This document shows, in pieces, positions 30,300 to 41,779 of a stretch of DNA of 48,466 nt. The stretch spans positions 3,182,066-3,230,531 of the forward strand of contig BFEA01000053.1 in NCBI GenBank assembly GCA_003427395.1, given 5' to 3'. A program made the translations under genes and the position numbers. Positions within the stretch are counted from its first letter, which is position 1. The number at the start of each line of letters is the position of its first letter. A model generated the notes under the pieces. The model saw only the letters and a list, made by a program, of their open reading frames with translations, did no database searches and was not told the DNA's origin. Source of the stretch: Chara braunii. Its lineage: Eukaryota > Streptophyta > Charophyceae > Charales > Characeae.

Positions 30300-31479
30300 A
30301 TGGTTGGCTCAGAACTTTGCTCCATTAGCCCTCAGCCTCCATTGGTGGCATACCACGACCAGCCCTACTAGGAGGACTTTGGTCATGGTTGCCCCTCTGA
30401 TTGCCAATGTTGTTTCCTGTGGGTTTTTCTCCCTCCACAAGGAGGGTCAGGGAACAGTTTGGGGGGATGGTTCAAGGGGCGGCCAGCACACTGGTACGTG
30501 GCTATACTGCTAGACAGTCCTATAGCCAGGTAGGGAGAGGCCCTAGAGGCCGAATTGAAACGGTACCGGTCAGTCCAGTCGGTCCGGTCTAGGTCGTGTC
30601 TAGGCTAGGTAGACTATGAATAGAGGTAGGGAAGACTGCTCGGGGCCTTTTGGCAGTTGGTACCGTGTACATCGCTGTTGCGCAATGCATGAACTGGTGG
30701 TGGTACAGCGTCAGTGTTCGAGGAGATAGACATAGCCGGATCTTCGAAGCGCATAGCTGGGACCTGCGCTGTTCTCTGACAGCACGCGGGGTTGTTCAGA
30801 GGTCCTGGCTAGTTGAAGTCTGCTAGAGGCAAGAGAAGTTGGTGCCCTGCTGAACCCTCCTCAGGAGTAGGGTGTCAGGGTGTGTGGCGCTGCAGCCATA
30901 GCTGCAGCTTTCATCCTCAGAGATCATCTTTGTCAGGAGAGGTGGCGCTGCTGCAGATTTCCATCAGGGAGGTCTACTGGCACTTCATCATCATCGGAGA
31001 CTGAGGCGCTGGTCTTCTTCTTCATCCTCTGAGAGGCGCTTGGCCTCAAAGGCCTGTTTCAGGGTGGTGGTTCCCTTTGGAGGCAATATCTGGGTGGCAC
31101 TGGTTGTTTCAGGGGCTCAGCGGTAGTGACAGCGGTTACTCAGGGTTGGGGGAAGAAGCGCTGTTCATTTCGGAGCAGCGCATCACAGTTCTGGGGTTAT
31201 TCTGACAAATCAAGACTCCGAGTTTAATAAACAGTGTTGATACTGTGTGGGAACTATCTTTGCTTCATTGTTTCTTGGATGTAATCTACTCGGCTTTCCT
31301 TTGTGACTGGTTGTGAGGATTTGGTGGAGCGGATTGTACTTTTAGTATTCTCTGTCATATCCCATGGTTGAGTCTTCCATCGAGTTTCTTTTTCCTTGTG
31401 CGGTGTGATACTCCCATCCTCTCTCCTTCCTTCTATGTATGTATGGGCATACCTGGAAGTCTATGTGAGCGAGTGTTGG
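30300..31479. other. No gene seen; possible plus-strand LTR
   Basis: There is no supported coding region. The part ending in AATAAA at 31227-31232 and TGTTGATACTGTG resembles the polyadenylation end of an LTR, and the region shares a CATAGCTGC motif with other LTR-like segments. Ends and partner LTR were not found. Confidence 0.35.
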
Positions 31480-32111
31480 TCTTCTGACGACAAGCAACCA
31501 GGTTCATAACACACTGCTCTCCAGCAGCATGTCGCTTGAGTGTGCTCCGGCAAACTGAATGTCCTCAGCTGACTGGCCCAGCTATATACCACTGGGCCTG
31601 GCTGGATGCCCTGAGGTCCGCAATCAGGGCTATCCGATCTAGTGTCTGATCGGTGGTCCTGATTGCAACCCCAAGCTCTGGTGCTATGATCTGGCCTAAA
31701 ACGGCCTGCCAAGGCCCGTACCCGACTTCCAAGCCATCGTGCTACTGCTGCTGGAACTTGAGGACTGGGCCAGGCGCAAACGACAACCACCTGGTCCATT
31801 CCTAACTACGGGCGGAACTGAACCTGGCCTACCTCGGCCTGAATCGAAATTCGTTGGATACAACAAATGAAGAGTCTGAAACAACACATCTGAGACAAAC
31901 AAAACTTAGCCCCAACGCAAATCAGCAAAAATAAATAAATAAATACGTAAATGGTGAATAAAAGAAAGGTGAATGGGACAAAATATGAACCTAGGCCTAC
32001 AGAGGTGCCCGTGGCCCTCCCGGTTGCGCAACAGGATGGATGCATGGCCCTGACGGGCCTAAGAAGGACCCGTGTAGAAGCCCCAAGATGCTCCCCCCTC
32101 CCCTCCTTACG
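31480..32111 (-). repeat. E4 polypurine tract and 3' LTR
   Basis: On the minus strand a purine run (GGAGGGGAGGGGGGAG, 32091-32108) follows the E4 tail and should mark the start of the 3' LTR. Downstream (to the left) is a minus-strand TATA-like TATATAG near 31585. The far end at about 31480 is a guess. TG at the LTR start is not clear and may be mutated. Confidence 0.5.
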
Positions 32112-32187
32112 AAGCTGAGCCGTGGCGAGGGTGAAGCTGACAATGTGAAGGAGACATCCGGTGCAGTGGCCTAAAGCTCTGCACACA

Positions 32188-34150
32188 TCAGCTAAGCCGA
32201 GGATGTCGCTTGCGTTTGTTGTTGCTTCTCTTTATCAGCCAAGGACATCCATTGAATTGGCCTAAAGCTTTGCACGGGTCAGCCAACGGTCTGCCTTGTG
32301 GCTGCCGTAGGAGAAATGGAGACGAAGTACTCCTTCGGCTTTTTGTTGTACTGCCGATTCTGGATGATATTACCAACCTCCTGAAACCCATCAATGGAGG
32401 GAGGGTCTTGGGACCGTCGCTCAGGGAAGTCCTCTCGCTCCATCGAAACGATAGGGGAGAGTTTAAAAGCACGAGAAACCGGTTGGACGGACAAGTGGGC
32501 GGGAACCTCAACGACCAACGAGGGCGCGTCCTGGTGGTCACGACCACCTGAGATGATTCGCCAAGGCCCCATCCATTTAGGAACGAGCTTGTGAGAGATG
32601 TCTTAAGGCTAAGCTCCACGACAGACACCTGAACGAGATCACCCTCGTGGAAGACGCTGCCAATTGGCCTATCGACTAATGCGTTGTTGCATCTTGTGCA
32701 TCTAGTCTTGTGCCTTGACAATAAGCTCTTGCATCTGATGGATGGCGGCACCGGGTTCATCGCTCGCGCTTTCTCAAGGAATGATGGAGTCCAAAGGAAA
32801 TCCGGTTGGCGAGCCATGCTCGAACTCGAACGGGGAGATGCCGATAGTTGGGTGGATAGAAGAATTGTATCCCAACTCGATAGTGGGCCACTTGACCCAA
32901 TCTTTTTGGTAGTGACGGATGAGTGTGCGAAGAAGAACGTGTGCAGGTTGATGTGCTCTCTCCATTTGACTGTTGGATGGCGGATGACTGGAGGGAAGTC
33001 CCCATCGCGCTCGTAACTCTGGTCCAAAAGTTGGACGTTACCCAACTGGCGAAGAATACATCGACTAACCTTGTTGCCTTTGTGTGAAAACGACAAGGCA
33101 AGAACATTGCGAACTTAGCAAACCAATTCACCACCATCAGGATGTTATTGAAGCCAGACTTATGCTTGGGGAATGACCCAATGATATCCATGGCTATTGA
33201 TTTGCGTTGTTGTGATGGAACTGGTAAGCGCAGCAACTCTCCAAAGGGGCGATGATTGCAGGGCTTGCAACAACAACAAACCTTGCAAGACACGCGATAG
33301 TGGGTGACGTCGTTGATAAGGGTGGGCCATGGAAACATTGACAAAGTCGACCCCCTGTGCGATTGACGCCGAAGTGTCCCGCGGAAGGAGTGTCGTGGAA
33401 CTTGCCAAGAAGTCGGGTGTATAAGTGTCGGTCATTCGGCACATAAAGAAGATCCTTCCGCTGCAAATGAAGAAGCAAATACCCATCTTGGATCCAATAG
33501 CACGAAGGTAGCGGGTCCGGAGACGAGCATCGCACATAGATGTCGCGAAAGACGATGCCGACTAGCCGCGGATGAAGTGTCGTCTCAAGTTGTCCCCGAT
33601 GTCAAACTTGTGGTAGACAGCGAGGCAAAGATCCGAACACCGCGAAAGAGCATCCACAAACCAGTTTGACGTTCCTTGGATATGGTCAACGAGAAAGTCA
33701 AATTGGTCAGTGTATGCCATCCAATGAGCAATAGAGTTATTAATGTTGTCTTGGGACTTGTAAAACATCAACGGGTTATTGCCCATCACACCCACTTGAA
33801 CTGTTGTCGGTTGGGAGGCAAGTGCCCCCACCGTTTGAGCGCTTGGACGAAGGCCAACAATTCCCTTCTTCCGTGTGTCATTAACAGAATTGGCGACGGG
33901 TACTTTCTTGCTAAAGTACCCGACGGGGTGTCAATCCTCGCCCTCATGTTATTCGAGGATGGCCCCAATTCCATAGTCGGACGCATCGATGGTGACACGC
34001 GTAGGCAAAAGAGGGTCAGGGATATGCAAGACCGGTACGGATAGCAAAGCAAGTCTGAGAGCCGTGAAAGCTGCCCGAGACTCATCATCGAAGTAGAATG
34101 GCCAGTCCGCGCATTGGAGTTTGGTCAATTTGGTTTGAAGAAAGCCTTTC
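32188..34150 (-). pseudogene. E4 pol remnant: RNase H, integrase, C-terminal tail
   Basis: The pieces appear right to left in the correct order. RNase H includes RRELLAFVQALKRWGHL and NNPLMFYKSQD. The integrase zinc domain has RLLGKFHDTPSAGHFGVNR and CKVCCCCKPC. The core includes SIAMDIIGSFPKH (first catalytic Asp), then WPTIELGYNSSIHP. The tail has WRIISGG, HLSVQPVSRAFKLSP and FQEVGNIIQNRQY. At least four frame breaks and the loss of the usual SDRD motif make it inactive. A 91-bp tandem duplication (GGCCTAAAGCT at 32168 and 32259) lies at its 3' end. RT and gag are missing. Confidence 0.85.
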
Positions 34151-34325
34151 TGGAACGATTCGATGTTGGAGAGTCAGCTCGTCGTCGACAACGGTGTCTC
34201 CTTGAGGCTCATTGGGCGCCGAGTAGACAACGACTCGGTTGTACTGCGTTCTCGCGATGCGGTTGTGACACTGTACACAGATCACCTGTAAACGTGACGA
34301 TCACAGTGACATCACTTTCCCTTGG

Positions 34326-34805
34326 TCAGGAATGTCGAAGAAACACTGATGCCTCCACCAACACCATCGCTTCATCACCTGCCCTTGAGACCGTTACTTC
34401 CACCGCAGAGTACAAAGTCTGTGCTGAGGAGCTATGCAAATCGTTGTAGATCGAGACTAAGCCATGGATGATGGACCTGTAAAAAACGCAGCGATGGTCG
34501 TGGTTGAAGCAGTCGCAGAAATTGCTTGTTCGATTGTGAAGCTCATGGCGATGGCTGATGAGAAAAGGTGTCAGGATGAGAACAGGTGGATCAAGCTTAT
34601 CTTCGTTATCTGAGTCGGATGGTGAAGAGGAGGGTAGAGGAGATTCCGATGAGGGAGGGAGCAGATGACGATAGGAGATATGACAGATGATAGGAAGAGA
34701 GCTATGGCTTCCGCCTACGTCGGGAGCGATGTGCACAGTATCGTTGCCGTTAGGGTCGAGTTCCTCTATGAGGAAGTAGGAGTCAGCCTTTGGTCGCGCG
34801 CTCAC
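34326..34805 (-). other. 159-codon reading frame, perhaps the Pol tail of element E7
   Basis: The frame reads SARPKADSYFLIEELDPNGN early, then a Ser/Pro-rich and acidic stretch (SESPLPSSSPSDSDNEDKLD), then a Cys/His-containing part. I recognise no domain. It lies downstream of an integrase core fragment in the same orientation, and another frame just before it reads GDLVQLRK, which resembles an integrase C-terminal module. So it may be the variable tail of that Pol. It could also be host-derived or chance. Confidence 0.3.
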
Positions 34806-35002
34806 TTGCGGAGTTGGACCAGGTCCCCTCGCTTATATTAGATTTGTGGGCCAGCATTTCAATTTTGGACTTCATAACTATGGACCTGTCTACCATGACC
34901 TGGTTTCATCATCCCCTATCTTTTCCGAGCTAACGTTAGGATAACCTTTTCCATCAATTCCCAATACCGCTTGTCGTTGGCTTTCATCGACGATCACGTG
35001 TC

Positions 35003-35311
35003 TCAACCCCGATGTTTGGCATTTTCCGAGGAGCCTCGTATAGTGACACATGGAATATTGTTGGTCCGTAATTGAAAGGGGGTTGACCTCATCGATTCGT
35101 GAGGGGTGGCCCCGTGGATCCTAGCAATCTCATAGACAATTTGGGACCATTGAGGCGTGTTGTTTGCGGCGAGATTCTGTCGAAGGGTTGTTTTAATCAT
35201 GCAATTGGCATTTTCGGCCAAACCATTGGAACGGGATATGTGCGGGGCCGTATGTCGGAGCGAGACGCCCCTTTGCAACAAAACCTATTTTACCTCACTC
35301 TTAAATTCCGA
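35003..35311 (-). pseudogene. E7 integrase core fragment cut by an LTR insertion
   Basis: LLQRGVSLRHTAPHISRSNG and LAENANCMIKTTLRQ match the part of a retroelement integrase core that carries the catalytic Glu (S-N-G-L-A-E). It continues as WSQIVYEIARIHGATPHES. The frame is coherent up to 35311, where LTR-A copy 3 starts, so the rest of the core has been separated by that insertion. Superfamily is uncertain. Confidence 0.75.
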
Positions 35312-36302
35312 TGCAATCAGACTTATCTTCACCTCACGTTCAACATGCATACATGCAGCAGGCGATGACAATAGAAACTTCCACAAACGCAGAATCAGCA
35401 ACAGACTTGAGATGGTGCAGTGCACCCACACAAAAAGAACTCAGAGATACGGCCTTCGGCCAAGAACTCAGCTCAAAACAACTTGTCACATCTCATGGCT
35501 ATGGTGTCTGAGCGCCAGTCTGGAATTCCCACCCGAACACTGTATCCATCATCAGACACGCTCACACGCACGTACGCACACAACACTTGGATCTACCCTA
35601 AATGTTTGCACATACACACACGCTAACTACTAACTCGTCACACTGGCAGATATGGACGCCGTCGTCTTCCTCCTCTCTAGCGGCTATGGCCGCTTGTCCT
35701 CTGACCACCGGTGAACTCAGTGCACAAGTCACTCGAGCAGCGCTTCTTCGTAGTTCCCCAGATAATGAGTGAATGACTAATTGCTGCCTCTATACTGTTT
35801 TGTTTGGTGGTCTGGGCCTGCCCGATGTCCCAGGCCCTCAAGATGTGCAATCCCACTTTGGTACTTGATGCAAAACGGACTGGATTGGGACTGCCTTTTC
35901 ATGTGCCCCTTAGGGGTTGACTTGGGACTCTTGACCTTTCAGAGATTTGATGGGCTGCCTCTACTAACTTCGAGAGGTCAAGTTGACTCTTCGAGAACTA
36001 CTCTAACCACAACCTACTGACCTTTCAGAGGACATATGGCCAGTTGACCTTTCGAAAGGTCAACTGTAAACTTGTCGTTTCAGGACACCTACAAGCGACC
36101 CTAAGACTTCTAAACAGTAGACCCACGGACCAAATCCACGTGACCCAAGCTGCACACATAAAACATTTGTACACGGTTTTAGGGACAGGTCACGGGTTCA
36201 AAGCACACAAGGTCAACGGGCAACTATAGAGTGGGCTAGGGAAGGTCCGGGGATCGAGTCCTGGTATCTGGGATGTTGGGCAAACTAGGTGAAACCCTTT
36301 CT
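35312..36302 (-). repeat. LTR-A copy 3: 3' LTR of E3 (991 bp)
   Basis: It begins TGCAATCAGACT on the plus strand and ends next to CTCCCGCC at 36303, as in copy 1, although the terminal CA is mutated to CT. It shares GCTCACA-like and AGCGGCTATGGCCGC boxes with copies 1 and 2. It follows the E3 pol tail directly. U3 holds repeated TTGACCTTTC elements, two of which form a perfect palindrome. Confidence 0.8.
36041..36066. promoter_or_regulatory. Perfect 26-bp palindrome in LTR-A copy 3
   Basis: CAGTTGACCTTTC is followed immediately by its exact reverse complement. Each arm contains TTGACC, the W-box core. Several more TTGACCTTTC or GAAAGGTCAA-like sites lie within 150 bp, and copy 1 has ACTTGACCTTTCGG at 17748. 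A paired transcription-factor site in the U3 enhancer is plausible; this is inference. Confidence 0.5.
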
Positions 36303-36339
36303 CTCCCGCCGTCCTAAATTCGAGGTCCTCCAAGAATTC

Positions 36340-37824
36340 TTTAATCCAAGGTAGGACCTTGACCATTTCTTGCTCTTTCGTAAGCATGAACTACATTGGG
36401 AGCGGTTTCAAGAAGTTTTGTTCAAGTGAACCATCAGTCGTCTTCAGGTTCCTAGTAAGCAAACCTGACTTTGTACTGCTTCTGGGGACGACCTGTACCT
36501 CCCGTGCGAAATACATCTTCTAGTATTCGGTCTGTCATAGGTGCCCTCCATATCTGGCGGAATCATAGATCTCTGTAAAGGAAATTGTTCACTAGTGACA
36601 CGAGGCAGCAACTTTGATGCATGAAAGACCGGATACGTATGGAGGTGAGTTGGAAAATTTTTATCGTATATGGTGGTCCATCCTCTCCAGCTTCGACTTC
36701 TAGGACAGGCCCCGACCCTCTATATTTGGGAAGAGCTTTTGTGGGATGCGAGTGTCTGCGATGCTTATTCACTTGTTCAATCATGCGATGCTGGGCTTTT
36801 CTAAGGTTTTCGATCACCTTTTCAACTTCCTTCTCGTGTTGGAGAGCAAACTCTCTTGTACCGGGAGGTAACCTCTGAATCTGGTCCGGTTCAATCCTTC
36901 AAATGGCCTACGTGGTCTAAAGGACTTACGCAGCTCGTTAGGAGTTCTGGAAGTAGCTAGATGCACGCTATTATTATAGGTGCTAACTACTTTGGGAAGC
37001 ATCTCATTCCAATTCACTTGATCGGTTCTAATATACATTTTGATTAACTGCTGCAATATCTTATTCATTTGTTCGGTCTGGCCGTTTGTCTCTGGATGAC
37101 GACCTGACGACATCAACAACTTAGAGCCGTAGACTTTTATGAGATCTTGCCAGTTTTGGCTGGTAAACCTTGAGTCTCTGTTACTAACTACTGACAGTGG
37201 TATGCCATGCTCACTTACCTAGAAGTTAAAGAACTTCTCTATAACTAATTCAGTCTTTGCCTCTTCGGGCAATGGTATGAAGATCGCATATTTGCTAAAT
37301 CGATCTATTACGACCATGACTTGACTTTTACCATTCCTGACCCCTGTATCCATGAAGTAAATGGAGTTTCTGGGTCCTGCTGGGATAGGCAAATGTCTTA
37401 GAAGACCTAGGGGTGCTCTTGTCATTATCTTGTTGCTTTGGCAGACATCGCCGAGAAGGTCGGGCCACCAAAATCACTCGCGAAGTCGGCCAATCGTGTG
37501 ATTGACTCCAAAGTGTCTGGTGGCAGGGGCATCGTGGAACTCGCCAAGAAGCCGTGTACGCAAGTGAGGATCACTCGGTACGCAAAGAAGGTCCTTCCCC
37601 CGTGTGTGGACAAGCAAGTACCCCTCTTGGATCCGGTAGTGAGAAGGTGTCGGATTAGGAGAGGAGCAATTCACGTACTTGTCGCGAAACTCGGGGTCGG
37701 CTTGGTAGTCGTGGATGAAGCTGTTCCGCAGGTCATCGTTGATCTCGAAGGTTGAGTAGACCACTGTCGAGCGCATCGGTCTGGCACCGCACAGGGCAGC
37801 GCGGGACCCTCCCGTCTGCGTCAC
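36340..37824 (-). pseudogene. E3 integrase and chromodomain-like tail
   Basis: From right to left one frame has HYRIQEGYLLVHTRGKDLL and the zinc domain (EFHDAPATRHFGVNHT...FWWPDLLGDVCQSNK), interrupted by TGA 37474-37476 where Arg (CGA) is expected. It continues into the core with QVMVVIDRFSKYAIFIPLP and HPETNGQTEQMNK. The first catalytic Asp is replaced by Tyr (NSIYFMDTG, normally SIDFMD). Frame breaks follow near 36890 and 36700. The C-terminal tail (36340-36560) resembles that of E6. RT, protease and gag are missing beyond 37824. Confidence 0.85.
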
Positions 37825-37829
37825 GCAGG

Positions 37830-39558
37830 AGTCGGTCTAAATCCTCGTCGCGAATATATATGGAGCTTCCGCAAGCCGCTCCGGCCGAGTGCGCCAGCCA
37901 TACCTCTCGCGAGCCCCTACGACTGGATAGGGCCTACGCGAGACACGACTTATCTCCACCTTACGGGAGCTGTCACCTCCCTTCGGTGGGCGTATCCCCG
38001 CCGAGCTACCAGTCCACAGTACGAAAGCTAATCAGTTGCAATCGCAGAGGTGGACCAGTCGAGGGCATTTCTCGTTCGCTGTAGCATAGGGGGTACGCGC
38101 TGTATTACGCCTCCATCAAACCCGCGCGCGAACCGACATCTTGGGGGGTTGAAGTCCCAAGCGCGACTCGTCGCCGGTCGACCAGGACGCATCCCACACG
38201 CCACGCGCACACCACTACGAAGAAACATAAAAATAAAACACACTCATACACGCACATACACGAAACGACACAAAACAACAACGCGACACCGCTCCTAGTC
38301 CCTCGGTAGCCATCCCATAACTTTCTGATGCGGAAATCGGATAGGCGTCGCGCGCGAGACTTAGTATAAACCCGCGCGGACGCAGGGCTAACTCATATCG
38401 ATTCGCAATGCAAGCTTACGCAAGCAGTCGCGATGATGGCGTACTATGTAGTGCCCATAATCAAGCAGTCCCTCGTGGATCCGATTACCGCTTATGACAC
38501 TCAAGTGTCAGACTCGAAGTATCGTGATAGTCTAATCCCTCACGATATTGCACGACTGAAGGAATAGCCGTGCTCTCGCCACGAGACCTCCGGCCTTTGG
38601 CCTGAGAGTCTCGGCAGGTAGGGCAAATAGGCTCTGCGCGGGGGAAAGTTCCTTCCCTGCAGAGCCTAGGGCTTGGGATGTCCTGGACAAGGACCTCGAA
38701 TCCCGGCCCAGGACCAACGTCCGACTAGGAATTTATTAAGAAGCATACAATCAGAAAAATGGGGTTTACCCTTTCTTTTCTTAACCCCAACCCCAACTTT
38801 TATCCTTAATATGCGGACCCCTCAGGCCACACGAACTTCCAACATAGGTACACATATACTTATATATATATATAGGGGGATAAGTATGTGACGATCACTT
38901 CTCACAATCACAGTGGGGCTCCTCATAACCATATGTATATGTGTGATCGCAGGGCAGTCAAATCCAAAATCCAAACCACAGAACATACCTGCAATCACAT
39001 CAAAAGTCAGACAAAGTCCATGCACTACACGGAGTCAACCCCAACCACTCTCTATACTCATACCCCTCGCTTTAGCCATGCAAGCCCCAACCTCCTGTCC
39101 AACCAACCATAATTAAATACTCAGTACCTTTGTTAAATGGCCATTCAATAAAAGTCTGGGTGAAACCTTAATAAATCAATAAAATCACCAGGGCTAAAGC
39201 CTTTTAGGTTGAGTATTGAGGGTGAGTTGGAATTGAGTCGTAAAACAACGAATCGACAACTGACCTGTTATCAGTGATTACAGAAGGTGATCCTCGTGGG
39301 ATCAAAGCTGAATCTGGTCCAAAAAATCCTGAATCGAATTGTTCAAAGGAGGACCTGTAACACGAAACAGACCAATGTTCAGGCTAAACTTATAAGCGCA
39401 CAAGGAATAACTCCATACCCTGTTCTTACAGAAATCCTCCTGATAACCAGGCCTTAGTCTATCCCTGCGCACGTGCCCAAGAAAAAAAAAGAAGACCTTT
39501 GGCATCATCTTCCCTACCCATGGTGGATCGTCAGAATCGCCACCTGTCGAAATATAAT
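37830..39558. other. No gene seen; CA-rich and AATAAA-containing DNA
   Basis: The stretch includes an ACAC-rich patch (38240-38285), a short TA run (38862-38872), and three AATAAA signals near 39147, 39167 and 39178. No frame is convincing. The sharp right end of E3 at about 37830 suggests a truncation or another insertion here. Confidence 0.5.
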
Positions 39559-40100
39559 CTAACTCCTCTAAATTAAGAAAATTTCGGCAGTGCTTCCCGT
39601 AGGCAAAGTGCCATTGCAGAATTTATACTAGCCTAAAAATCAAACTTTTGGATTCCAGAAAGTCAAAATTTGTCTAACTTCCAGAATTAGCAAAACTTTG
39701 GCAACACTTCCTTGAGATTTATACTAAGTCAGATATGAACTCAAACATAAAATCTGAGTTCTATTAGGACAAAATTTAGCCAACTCCTTAGATTTGTAGA
39801 AATTTCGGCAGCGCTTCCCGTAAAGAAAGTGCTATTCCAAGATTTATACAAAGCTAAGTCCAGAATTTGAAATGACTTTGATTTTTCCAGGTCCAATTTT
39901 GTCTAACTCCCTGAACTAGCACAACTTTGGGCAGCACTTTCTTTAGAAAGGAGGCTTTCTAGATTTTCACTAAGTCAAAAAGTAAAAAAGGACTGGATCC
40001 TAAAAAAGACAAAGTTTTGACTAACTCCTTGGTTTTGTAGAAATTTCGGCAGCGCTTCCCGTAGAGAAAGTGGCTTACCAAAATTTATACAAGACCAAAG
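39559..40100. repeat. Two-type alternating minisatellite (A-B-A-B-A)
   Basis: Five units start with CTAACTCC-like sequence at 39559, 39674, 39781, 39903 and 40021 (spacing 107-122 bp). Units 1, 3 and 5 share AAATTTCGGCAGCGCTTCCC and ATTTATAC. Units 2 and 4 share AGCACAACTTTGGGCAGCAC-like sequence. This is a higher-order dimer of about 230 bp. Confidence 0.85.
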
Positions 40101-40388
40101 TACAACAAAAAGATCCCAAAAAATGCAGAAATTGATCTAAGTAAAAGAAAAATCTCAGCTCAGAAAATGCAGGAATTGAAATTAACTCCTATGGCTCTAG
40201 CACGTGGCGGGCAACTAAAGCAACTACCTATCAACTGAAACTTAGACTAAGTAGTGGCATCACTTAGTCACATGCAGGCCAANCCACAAAGGTAAGTACT
40301 CTCATCATCCCCAAGTCAACTTAGCAGACAATAGTTCATAGTCTTTCAATGATTTATCCCCTTATACCCAGATTACATAGGGCATAAA

Positions 40389-41117
40389 GCTAGACCACCC
40401 AAACGTATGGAACATGTCTAGCCAAGCCATGAAGTATACACAAACAAAGGGCACAACAACTTTTCTCTTCTTTGGGCATGTGACTAGGCCACCCTAGCCG
40501 CCCTGAACTGTTTAAGTATCCAGAATTTATATAATTAATTGTCTGCACTTAGTCTTTTGAGGTAACATATAATTGAGCCGATCATCTTCAGCTCAAGACT
40601 TAGTCTGCCCCTTCGTACCACAAGTTTATTCTTAATTTATACTTTCTTCCATTGGTGATAAGCTATAGTCAAACCACCCAAACTTATGGAACCCTGTCTG
40701 ACTAGCCTGTTCATAGATAATATAATAATAAAGTATAGCCAAATTCTAACCTTCTGGTTCCAGCATGTACGAGGCGTTGGACCAAGACCACCCAAACTTA
40801 TGGAACATGTCTTGATCCTCAGCCTGTTCATTTCTCCCAAAACCAAAGCAGAAAGAGCTTGAGCCACCCAAACTTATGGAACATGCTCAGACCTCCTCGT
40901 CCAGGAACTAAAGAAACTGACAAAAACCCCAAGTAAACAAGGCGACCAAGCCACCCAAACTTATGAAACATGCTTGGTCTCTGAAAAATCAACCACAGTT
41001 AGCCCTCACAAGTCAGAGCAATCAGACCACCCAAACTTATGGAACATGTCTGGTCCTCCAGGCAATCCAAAAATAAACATAGCACTGGACCTTCCCAAAC
41101 TTATGGAACTGGCCTAG
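40389..41117. repeat. Array of seven hairpins: conserved loop, different self-complementary stems
   Basis: Copies lie at 40389-40422, 40666-40704, 40779-40818, 40860-40889, 40944-40979, 41021-41054 and 41085-41117. The loop consensus is CACCCAAACTTATGGAACAT. The stems differ from copy to copy yet pair with themselves: GCTAGAC/GTCTAGC, TAGTCAAAC/GTCTGACTA, GGACCAAGAC/GTCTTGATCC, TGAGC/GCTCA, GACCAAGC/GCTTGGTC, ATCAGAC/GTCTGGT and CTGGACC/GGCCTAG. Copies 1, 4 and 5 pair perfectly; the others have one mismatch or a G-T wobble. Within the loop, CCA and TGG could form an inner stem around AACTTA. No known motif was recognised. Confidence 0.85.
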
Positions 41118-41332
41118 CCTTTAGTTGACCCAGTCAAACTTCATGCAAAACTACCTTTCTCCCATCCTTCCCCCAGATGCAACCCCACAATCTGCTTTCA
41201 GCCAGACAATGAAACTGAAACTGAAATTGTACATGCATTCCTTTACTTAGTCTGGTTATGTCCCGAAGAGAAAACAAAAATCATAGGGACAGGTATACAT
41301 ACGCCAATCAGACTACAGGGGGATAGGCAAAC

Positions 41333-41695
41333 ATGGGTGTAGTGGGTTATACAGATAGAGATAGTTTACCTGATGGTTCCCTGCCTCCAGAACCTCGCCT
41401 AGGTTCCGGCAGAGCTCCCGCAATCGGTGGGATGACTCCCCACAGAGTCTTAATGCGGACCTACGGGTTGCAATCCCGCCTGCCACCTTCCTCTCGGAAC
41501 TGGATTAGACTTAGAGTAAGAAGGGCAGAAGATAGGGATTTCAGACTCTCGAGATACAAGAAGGGGACAACTCAACTCTTAGGAGAGGGCCTTGATACCT
41601 TCGTTCGCCTGAGGGCCCAGCAATGGCAGCCAATGCATCAGCTTGGTCCTCTTCTGAACTCGGTTGCCGAAATCAATCCCCTGACGATCTCCTAA
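41333..41695 (+). other. 120-codon reading frame, unrecognised
   Basis: The frame is Arg-, Pro- and Leu-rich (PPEPRLGSGRAPAIGGM; RLRVRRAEDRDFRLSRYKKG) and matches no family I know. No splice or promoter signal supports it. It may be chance or an old transposon piece. Confidence 0.15.
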
Positions 41696-41779
41696 ATCGC
41701 AGCACTAACCCCCTATTCGTCCAGTCTGATCACCTTCCCAAGTCTCAACACCTCTCCTCAGCCCAATCGCGGCCGCACA

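Noticed and set aside
39559-41117. CRISPR-like array of spaced repeats
   Set aside because: Spacing is irregular, repeats vary, the host is eukaryotic, and no cas genes are present.
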